Source: Bondarzewia mesenterica
Taxonomy: Eukaryota; Basidiomycota; Agaricomycetes; Russulales; Bondarzewiaceae
Length of the DNA: 21,963 nucleotides
Assembly: GCA_004802705.1 (NCBI GenBank)
Contig: SGPL01000545.1
Location: 1-21,963 of the forward strand
Reading direction: 5' to 3'
The notes under the pieces are model-generated. The model was given only the letters and a program-made list of their open reading frames with translations. It was not told the DNA's origin and did no database searches. Every line of letters starts with the position of its first letter. Position 1 is the stretch's first letter. Shown in pieces: positions 10,377 through 19,600 of this stretch. The position numbers and the translations under genes are program-made.

Positions 10377-10560
10377 TAATTTAATTCTGAACAAGAATAA
10401 TATGAACCATTTGGCTGAATGATTAATAGCACTCAATAAGCTTTCAGTTTGGCTTTCAGTTTGTTAAGATCTTGGTTTTAAATCTCTTAAGTCATAAATA
10501 TTGCAGTGTTAGTTTTTCTGACTTCATTCTCTTATTAGTTAATTAGCTGCTATTTAGTAC
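10377..10560 (-). repeat. Right terminal inverted repeat
   Basis: Reverse complement of the left arm. On the minus strand it reads TACTAAATAGCAGCTAATTA at the outer end and GCCAAATGGTTCATATTATT close to the inner end. It has many point differences from the left arm, which indicates an old insertion. Confidence 0.8.
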
Positions 10561-10967
10561 CAATTAATTGGGGGTGAATTCTCTGATATACTGGCTTGAA
10601 CATACTTATAGCACCTTTTCTATATAATTAAAAAAGTTAGATATCTTACTCAACTTTGTTCATTTTCTTCACTTTCACAACTTTCACAACTTTGTGGCCT
10701 TGTATAAGGTCTGTAAGTTATGGTAAGTTACATGTAGATTTCCTGATGCATGGCCATCGGCCGAGCTGGGCTGAACATCGGCATCAAGCAAAAAGCACCT
10801 TCAGCTATACCGTCTATGATGGTACAAAGGTACTGAATAATGTGAAAAGCCTTCATAGAAGAGGGATCGGGCAGATATTGTTGAATCCTTGATGAGATGA
10901 TCCAGCCATATGACAGTCCATACTGGACAAAAATACCTTTCTACAGACCCAATTATGCTTATTTATT
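10561..10967. other. No gene seen
   Basis: Short plus-strand ORFs only. A somewhat GC-richer patch near 10740-10900 has coding-like composition in short stretches on both strands, but every frame is broken and no family is recognised. Confidence 0.35.
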
Positions 10968-11093
10968 CAGATCTAGCCATATCTTCATATATATAGCCAG
11001 ATATATGTCAATCTAGCACTATCTACCAAAATCTAGCTACATCTAACTATATTTAGCAACATCTTTCAATATATAGCACTTTCTCAATAGCTC
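10968..11093. repeat. Degenerate AT-rich short repeat
   Basis: Variants of ATCTAGCCATATCT recur about every 10-16 bases without exact periodicity. It lies at the edge between the AT-rich island and the GC-richer gene region. Confidence 0.5.
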
Positions 11094-11101
11094 TGAGCAC
11101 G

Positions 11102-11348
11102 ATCTCGCAAGATCTTGCAAGATTTCACCTACTATATCTTGCAAGATATACACCTTATGTTAACCACAGTGTCAATGATCATATTTTCGAAACACCAGGT
11201 ATGCTGGCCATCTATCCTAGATTTTGCTCTACTCACCTCCATCTCGGAAGATCGAGCGGACAGAATATGCTCTATTTCACTCTATCCGCAACAGTTGCGC
11301 GTGCACACCGGCCTCTATTTCGCTCTATCTTGCAAGATCCACCTGTTA
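11102..11348. repeat. Dispersed 12-bp palindrome ATCTTGCAAGAT
   Basis: The perfect palindrome ATCTTGCAAGAT occurs at 11112-11123, 11136-11147 and 11337-11348. A one-mismatch copy (ATCTCGCAAGAT) overlaps the first at 11102-11113. A dimeric DNA-binding protein could use such sites, but none is known to me for this sequence. Confidence 0.6.
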
Positions 11349-12639
11349 ATTTTGCTATATTTACGTTATCTACAATGATCGCACGCACAGATCTCTGTCG
11401 ATCTACTCTAAATCAATTGCCATCTCCCCCCTGCCGTCTCCTGCTGCCCGATTTCTGGCTCTGGTAAACCCTTTCCAGCATTTCAGTAACGCCTCTAACA
11501 CTTTTTGGTCTGCTCCGCACATTTTTCCTTCATCTTTGATGTCCTAACAGCCATCCCTTCCCTAGCCATCCCTCCATCTGATCATCCTGTTCTGAGCCGA
11601 TCATCTTCCCGCCCTTTCTCTGGTCTGACTATCTCTCCTAGCCCTTTCGCACCACGCTCTCTCCCATTCATGGATATCACTCATCGCCATGCACACCATC
11701 ATTGCGTTGTTCGCCCTCTCGTCCCTGTTACCATCCATCATCACCGTCATCACTCGCTCTGCTTATCATGTTTCTGGCTCCCCGTCGTTGCCATCGCACG
11801 CTCCGTACTATTTATTCAGCCTCTCTATCCATCTCTTCACATACCTCCTTTTCTAAGTAGCTTCTTACTCGTCGATAGAGGTACAACATAAAAGGATCAC
11901 AGTCATCTCCTACATACCACATGAATCAGATTTCATGAAAAACCCACCGCGTTTCACGATATTGTCAGCATGTCAGTGTCCTGCTAGAATTCGTCAGTGC
12001 AACATCACCGCTTCATCAAGTCATAAACATATTCGCGAGCAATGCAGCGGACCAGCAAAAGAGACCGTGCCCAAGTCCTGCAACAAATCGTTAGCCAAGC
12101 AATGTCATGAACCGCATTTAGTACATTTGTTTTCTCTGTCTGGTTAGACGCATACTTACCTACACTTCTAACGAGGCGGCCCGATCAGCCGCGATCCCTC
12201 TACCTACCCGATCTTTCCTATCACCCGCGCCCTTGTAGTATATAGCGATGGCCCGTGCGCCGCAGTAGGCGCTATTTATATTTCCGCAGTAGCTTCGTTT
12301 ATCTCCAGCTTGATATACTTGGTCTCACACTCTGTATTAGCACAGACTTGTGCATCCGGTTCGACAGTGAGCAAACGCACAGGTGGAGCGAATCCCGAAC
12401 GAAAACGTGCTACCTGTATGAAATTGTACGCCGACGACCCCAGCACTAGCAACTATATGCCCTAAGAGATACAACGGAATGATACAAGATTGTTATACAT
12501 GGATTTGGATGGCATGGTGACGAGATGAAAGAGAAACAGCCCGTGATTGCATGGGAACATGGTACAATGTGGTGTGAGCATGCATGTAAACGAAGAAAAT
12601 GAGAAGAAAGAGGTCGTCCAAAGGCAAGGCATCAGAAAA
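11349..12639. other. No supported gene; pyrimidine-rich then mixed sequence
   Basis: Positions 11500-11870 are C/T-rich on the plus strand and give a 128-codon ORF of low-complexity His/Ser/Pro composition that I do not trust as a gene. The rest has short ORFs only. The part near 12,450-12,639 is the likely 3' untranslated and terminator region of the minus-strand RING gene. Confidence 0.4.
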
Positions 12640-15600
12640 TCACCCGAATGCTGCTCTGCATAGCGGGCAGGTGCGGTTTCGAGCAAGCCAGCTGCTCAAG
12701 CACTTCTCATGAAATCTGTGAGCCCAATATTAAAAAGAAGAATTGGTCAGTCGACTTGATAACCGCTGTACAAACACGAAAAATACCGACGCATGTTGAC
12801 AACCCGTGCCCAATCCCGCAAGTTCCCCTTCTTTGAACTGCGACATACATATACTGCACCGATCGATGGTAACGCCCAGCAGAGAGAGCTTAAGTTTCAC
12901 CCTCCCGTCCTTCGTCACCCGCCGGCGCTGCAGTTCAACGCGGCCTATGGCAGGCGATGGAGGCGTGCGCACTGCCCGTGCAGGCCCGCCGGAGCCCATG
13001 ATGTCCGCTACGAGGAGAAGGTTCTGCGAAAAAAGGGTTTGAGACATTGGTGACATCGCCGGGTCCAGAGAGATGAAGTACCTCGTAGTTATCGCCGGTG
13101 CGGTTCGAGCCATCTTCAAGACGCGAGAGAAGGACGTCAAGGTCGGTGTATTCATGGTAAGGATTGGAATTGTCGGATGTGCCAACAGCAGGGGATGGAG
13201 CAGGGGATGGATCTTCAAAGGTATCAGATTCGGTGAGGGGGTTGGAGCTGCCGCTCGACATATGCGAATCTGCGGATGGTGTGTGAGGCACTTGATCTTC
13301 ATGCGTTGGGGGAGAAGCTTGGAGACTACTGGTATATGCGACTTGTATCGGCACTGAAGACTGTGGTGTTACACTATGATGAACCCCTTGTTGTCGATTT
13401 TCGCCTTGGTGGGCTCTGGGTCCAGTCATACCAGCCATGAATGACTCGACAGAGATGGGCCGTATGGCAGCGGGCGGTGCACCAGGAGGAAGCGGGAGAG
13501 GTCTCCCGGGGTAATGCCACCTTGCATTTCCATCACCGTCTTGTCGTTCGCTTTGGTCACTGTGAGCATGCAATTCGGCGACAGAGATGTCAGGGTTTGT
13601 AGGAGCAGGAGTGTGGTCATAGAGATCGATGATATCTCCAATAACAGATACGACACGATTTTCCGGTGCAATTTCAGGTGGAGCCTGAGCCTCAATCGGA
13701 CTGGAGCTGGAAAGAGAAGGAGAAAGAAAAATAGGATTTGGTGTGTCGTGCCGTTTATCAGGGGTACGAGGACCGTGGGGAGTATGAATTGGATTGGATC
13801 TTGTTGGACTGGTAGATCTCGACCTCTCACGACGATGCGCGGCCGGTTCAATGTCAAAAGCACTGCCAATGCTCTCTTGATTGCCTTCACTGCTTGACGC
13901 GTATGCCTCTGTGACATGAAGCGGTGATCGCACGGGCACAGAGCGTCGGGGTGGTCGGTCGGTGGGCGAGTTTTGGCTAGTCGAAGAAGAAAATGTGCCA
14001 GGCCCATAGTCTACATAAGTTACACTTGATTTGACAGAAATAGGGGAACCTCCAGGTGTGCTTGAAGGTGGCGGCGAGGGAGCGTAAGGAAAAAACCTGT
14101 GAACAGCATCAGGATGTCGACCTTGATTCAAAATGTCAGGCGGCGAGAGCCTCTGTATCAGGAAAGGATGAACGGATGAAGGCTCCGGTGGGACGACGGG
14201 TGATCGCCCAGAATCTGCACGGTGTTCGTCTCCGCCTGCAGCGTTTGTACTGTGTGTCTCCGCCGAATTTTGTGACGGCACCCATTTCAACGGTTGAGAA
14301 TGGGGTGCGGTTTGCGAAGGGGGAACTTGGGATGGAAGAGGCTCTGACCGAGGCTCTCCTGTAGGTTCCGGATCAACGTGTGTTGCTCCCGATAGAGAGG
14401 AGCGGAGAGGAGATGGTGGCGGCGGCGCAGGCCGGCGAGCGGAAAAAGCGAAAGGCGCGACCGGTGGTGGAGGGATTGGTCGGTCGAGCATGGAGTGACG
14501 TTTGGGTCGGGTGAGAAAATCTGAGGCTATGCTGGGCTGTGGGGTAGCGCTAGGAGAAACATACGGTCTTGTTGAGGGTCCTGAGCCATTGACCGCAGGA
14601 GCAATCGGTGCAGGACAAGAGGAGGCTGCCTTTGTCGTCTCTTCTGCTGAGGAGTCGTTCAACATTTCCCATGAGTCAAGGGCTTCACTTGGCTCGGGGG
14701 ACTCGGTCCCTTTCTTTCCTTTCTCCTTCTCTTTTCCCTTAAGACCAAAAAGCTTTCTTGGGATGAACCCTTCACTGCGGGATTTCGGTTTATGTCCAGG
14801 GCTTGCCGGTCGGACCAAAAACTGCAATGGGAGAGAAAGTTGGGAGGATGAAAACGTTGGTGATGATGGAGAGGCTGAGCCCTGGCGTTCTCGAGAGCTC
14901 GGCTCGCCCGAAGAGAAGAGATAGAATCGTTTCCTGTTTGCTCGTGTAGGTGACTGAGGTGTCGGACTACGACCGCGCGAATCACCGTCCTGACTGTCCG
15001 TTGAAGGACTGGATCCGGAAAACTCATCTACGCCCTCCTCGGGGCGACTCTGTTGAGGCTTATCAGGGGTCAAAGTCAACTGAGACTTGGAAGGCCCGAC
15101 GCAAGGTGTCGGGACATCCTCTTCAAAGTATGGCTGTGGTTGACGGTCTCGTCGTCCAGGTCCAAGTGTTAAACGGGAATGAGAAGGGCGGATGGAGGAC
15201 ACTGGCTCTGCTGAAGCCGTCGAACCCGGTGTTGTGGCTTTGTTCTCGATCTCTGAATGGGGCTGAAGTTCCGATTTTCCAGGTACCAGCGTCAACTGAG
15301 AGCGTGACCGCCCCATCGCCCGCATAGATACTGCAGATGTCGCTCCCAACCTTTCTAACTCTCTCCTATGCTCCCGTTCGGTCCGCACTTCAAGAGAAAG
15401 ACCGTTCATTCTGTCTTTTTCCCACTCTGTCGCACGCGGTGTCCCCTCTTCTTGGGTCACAATATGCAGCCTGTTAGTATCGCCACCTGTCCTCTCTTCA
15501 CCCGAGTCTGAGTCGGAACCGGAGTCGTTGGCTTGTGTGCTGTACCGCAGAGCAGAGGCTGCGGATGAATGAGGTTCCGGTATGGGAATGTGGAGTTGGC

Positions 15601-16402
15601 TTCGCGAGGGAGGTATTGGAGGAATCATGATAGGGTCCGGCTGCAGCCTGTCGAGAGATGATTCACTGGACTGAGACTCTATTGGAGATGGAGAAACAAG
15701 AGAAGGCGAAGAAGCAGTAACAGAAGAATTGGAATTTGATGGAGACGCTGAAGGACCTATAGTCGAGGGAGGTGCAATATCCGATCGAGGCGCCGGTGGA
15801 CACGTTGCCGCCGTCGTGGACGTGGCCTCTGCAAACGACGGAGGCGGATAGTCGGGAATCAGCGTATCTAAGAGAAAGCACGAGAGTCAATGAGATGCCG
15901 CGTAGAGTGTTAAACTTGGTCCATCGAAGAAGGATGACGCATTGGACTCACCTCCGTCCACCTCATTTCTTCTCCTATCCTGACTGCCCTGTGGCCTTGC
16001 GCGACCTGCAGGCGAAGCTGCTCCACCAAGTCTGGGCAAACCAACCACTCCAGTATTGAAACGCGGTTCTTGATTTGACCTTGCAGGCCTTTCTGACTGG
16101 AGACGACTGCTCGATTTCTCGCGTTTTCGCCTTGCGAACTCGACCAGCGTTGTCCGGAGGAACGAGTGTCAATTGACCATGATGACGCACAACATGAGTA
16201 AGATAGGGTGCAACGCGAACAGCTTCAGCGACGCGCTGACCGGGGTGGGTTCGAGCTGGGGACTGCATGAAGAAGACAGTTAAGAGCAGAGCATGCTGGT
16301 TCAATGAGGAGCAGCCGTCCCCATGACCCTTTGGCGATGATTACCTTATTGGGAGACCTTACCACGCGCGATTCGCCAGGTGCTATTCAAATTGGAGGTC
16401 AT
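12640..16402 (-). CDS. Ser/Pro-rich protein with C-terminal RING-H2 finger (probable E3 ubiquitin ligase)
   Basis: Secure exons on the minus strand are: one ending at 15952, 15867-13082, 13023-12791 and 12715-12640 (stop TGA). Their introns have GT-AG ends of 84, 58 and 75 nt and matching phases. The last two introns rebuild the end of the protein as CSICMSQFKEGELAGLG followed by TGCQHAFHEKCLSSWL and CPLC, a full C3H2C3 RING-H2 finger. The preceding helper segment reads RRRVTKDGRVKLKLSLLG. The roughly 850 residues before it are disordered and rich in Ser and Pro. They contain DTLIPDYPPPSF and recurring SxSQLTLxP motifs. The 5' end is tentative: ATG at 16402, exon 16402-16363, then an exon from 16255 reading RVAPYLTHVVRHHGQLTLVP. 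Between about 16150 and 16010 the frame changes, through a short intron or a one-base error that I could not resolve. RING-H2 proteins usually pass ubiquitin from an E2 to a substrate; the substrate here is unknown. Confidence 0.78.
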
Positions 16403-16651
16403 CGTTGGCGCCTCCAGACTTCAAGATGAGGGCTGTTGCACATGCAACGACTGATATTTTGTCTGACGAGGAAGAGAACGGAGTCCGAGCACTCAGCAGG
16501 AGAGAAACCCGATCATTCTGATCTCGAAGAGAAGGTCACGTGGCATGTTCTCAGTCGGACGCGCGACGCGACGCGCCTTTCTCCTCCTCCTCTACCATCT
16601 AGCTTCCCATAATTTTCTAATCTAAGGTCTCATATACTTCTTGCTTTTACG
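16403..16651. promoter_or_regulatory. Divergent promoter between RING and condensin genes
   Basis: About 250 bases separate the two start codons if the tentative RING start is right. The stretch holds CACGTG at 16537-16542, a palindromic bHLH-type box. Three ACGCG cores lie at 16559-16563, 16566-16570 and 16571-16575, 77-93 bases before the condensin ATG. ACGCG is the core of the MluI cell-cycle box bound by MBF-type regulators in fungi. Functional use here is inference. Confidence 0.5.
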
Positions 16652-19600
16652 ATGCCCGCACGAACACAATCTGTGCTTGATAGCCTGTCAACTTCTATTC
16701 CCAAGGTTTTTGACCAAGCGCAGTCGTCAACGGCCAACCACCAGAAGAATTTCGTGGCCTTAAACAAGCTCCATGTTGAAGCGGCGGGTTTCACGGAATC
16801 TGTACAGAAGGGGATCAAGCTGACCGGAGAACGTACGTTTGAAGATTACTTTATCGACATGATCAGTCGCGTCCTTGTCGTAAAGAAGGGCACTACTGTC
16901 GCGGACAGGATCGTCAAGTTTGTAGGAGGTTACGTGAAGTTCATCCACGCAAAAGGTACGTCAACATCACCTGGCTCAGATTAGTTCCTGTTCAATCGCG
17001 TGCAGCTGCAGAAGAAAGGGAAAAGAAGGGAGAAGACGACGAAGACGAGAGCACGGTCTCTCGCTTCACTTCGCGGTTACTCAAGTTTCTCCTGAGGGGT
17101 TTTCTAGCAAAAGACAAGAATGTCCGTTACCGTGTTGTTCATTTCGTCGCCGAAATGATATCCCACCTGGGAGAGTTGGAGTACGCAGAACTTTACATCA
17201 CTTTCGCTCGTGATCTATCCTGACTATGCATAGAGAAGAGATGTACACCTTGCTCCGTACCTCTCTTATGGAGCGTGTGCGTGACAAGGAATCCATCATT
17301 CGTGTTCAGGCAGTGATCGCTCTATCCAAGCTGTGCGGATCGGACGACCCTGATGACCTTGAAGACGATGAACCAACGGCCGTTGAAGTACTGGAAGATA
17401 TATTGGCCCATGACCCATCTGCGTATGTACTTCCTGCTGGCTCTTTTGCACGTGTTCCTCACAGTGAATGAAAAGTGATGTGCGGCGAGCAGCTCTTCTC
17501 AACATCCCCCTTTCGACTGCAACCATCCCTTCACTCCTCGCCCGCGCGCGCGACATTGATGCGACCGTCAGAAAGCTCGTATACTCCGCCGTCCTAGAAC
17601 CGAACTGCTTCGTACCCAACACCGACGATGTCGTTGGAGTGACACATCCTCGTGCACTCACGATCGCTCAGCGTGAACTCATAGTACGCAGCGGCCTCGG
17701 CGATCGCGAGCCAGCCGTCCGATCGGCTGCTGGCAAGCTTGTTGGAATTTGGGTGGATGCCGTAGGTGGGGGCAAGGGGACCGTCATAGAGGATGTCCTG
17801 GCCCTTTTGCAGACATTTGACTTGGCGGAGAGTACTGTGGCAGAGGAGGCGCTGTTGAGCGTCTTTGTCACGCGAGTGGATGTGTTCGATGCGCTTGAAT
17901 TCAACGGTAAGAAACAGTCCTGTGTGCTTCAAAATCCGCGCTAAGCCATCTTCATCAAAGACGACTTCTGGACAGCTCTCAATCCTGAAAAGGCCTTCCT
18001 CGCTCGAGTCTTTGTCGACCACTGTATCTCTTCAAAAGACGACGCCCGACTCGAGCCTGTCCTTCCCGTAGTGACAGCCCTTGCCTTCCGCATCCAATCT
18101 GGCTACAACGACCTTCTGGAGCAAATCCAAATGGACGACGAGGACAGTTTCCTTCGCGGAGCTGACGGCGATGACGAGGAGCACGCGCGCAAGGAAGAGG
18201 CACGGATGGATCGCGAATTTGTGCTTGGAGAGTTGCTCAAGTTAGCGGTGAACCTAGATTACGCGGATGAGATCGGGAGGAGGAAGATGTTTCAGCTCGT
18301 CCGTAAGTCAGATTTTATTTTTTCTTGACGCAGACATGCGTTGGTTTATCTACGGTCATGTTGCAGGTGATATGATATCGCAAGAGGCTCTTCCGGAACA
18401 CCTTGTAACCAGGTGTCTTGACGTCTTGCGCAAGCTGTCGCCAAACGAGCGTGACTTGATCCGGGTTGTCGTTGAAGTAGTGCACGAGCTGCGCGACCCT
18501 AGAGACTCCGACGAAGACGAAGCCGTTCGTACATTGCTGAAATTCCCACACACGCGTTGTTTACCTTGATGTTACTTTTTTTTTTGCGTAGAAGGAAACG
18601 GAGCTCAACGGCGCAGACGACGCATCGACGACATTTAGCGAGACTCCTATGCCCGCGCGTGTTGCCCGCGCCCCTCCAGCGCCGAAACCTATCTCGGAGA
18701 TGACACCCGAAGAGAAAGCACGAGCCGATGCGCTAGATCTCCGTTGTTTGGATCTGTGCATTGGAATGCTAGAGCGGGTCAACGGTGTTAGCCACCAATT
18801 CCCCGTTGTCCTGGAAGGCCTTGCTGACCAGCTGTGTAGACATTCGAGGAGAACTCGACACTTGAGGGTATTCTCGGTGAATTGATCGTTCCTGCCGTCA
18901 AGCGCAAGGAGCTCGCTCTCCGAGAGAAGGGTCTCGTCAGTCTAGGGCTTTGTTGTTTGATCGCTCGCGTACGCAAAGCTCCGTTCCTCCTAACGCAGTT
19001 CCAACAAACTCATCGTTCCCCTCCTTCAGCGAATGGCCCTCAACTCGTTCCAGTTGTTCCTCAGTCAGGTTCAGGCCGCCCCGGAAGTACTGAAAATACG
19101 GGTACTTCAAGTTATTTTTGACGTGCTCATGGTCCACGAAGGCGATTTTCTCGCGAATGGAAACGTCGGCGTAAGTGCCGATACGCTGTAAGCCAGGGTT
19201 GAGATATGACCTCTCTTTGCGTAGGGCGATCGTGTCATCGAGTTCCTCCTCCAAGTCCTGAACAACGAAGAATCAGACAAAGTCCAGGCCATCATCGCCA
19301 TGGGGTTTGCCAAGCTCATGTTATCAAGGATGGTCACCGACAACAGGGTGATTCATATTCACCACGTTCACATCCGATATGTACGCTCACAGACGCTTGG
19401 TTTAGGTCTTGTCGAGCCTCGTTCTCCTCTATTTGTCACCAGACACGGCCGAAAACCAAGAATTGAGGCAGTGTTTATCCTACTTCTTCCCCGTGTACTG
19501 CTACTCGTCCCCAGCGAACCAGCGCCGGATGCAACAGGCAAGTCAGCATGCTCGTCACTCGTCCTCACTGCTGACGTGAACGCTTGCGATGCAAGGCTTT

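Larger units (their letters stand above)
9242..10560. mobile_element. Long-TIR DNA element, about 1.3 kb, no transposase seen
   Basis: The two ends are reverse complements of each other over about 185-208 bases, roughly 80% identical by eye, with one extra segment of about 26 bases in the left arm. The outer ends read TACTAAACAGCAGCTAATTAA (left, slightly diverged) and its partner on the opposite strand. The interior (9450-10376) has ORFs of at most 88 codons, none resembling a transposase. This fits a non-autonomous or decayed cut-and-paste element. A 4-base AATT lies beside both ends (9239-9242 and 10562-10565) but is too weak, in AT-rich DNA, to call a target duplication. Confidence 0.7.

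Noticed and set aside
11505..11891. Plus-strand 128-codon ORF, His/Ser/Pro-rich
   Set aside because: Pyrimidine-rich DNA explains the open frame; no domain or splice-supported extension was seen.
12793..15327. Plus-strand ORFs of up to 140 codons across the RING gene
   Set aside because: They are antisense shadows of the long minus-strand coding exon, whose RING finger and splice phases are convincing.
16240..16262. GGGTTCGAGCTGGGG, resembling a tRNA T-arm
   Set aside because: No acceptor stem, anticodon arm or D-arm could be placed around it; it is within the RING gene 5' region.
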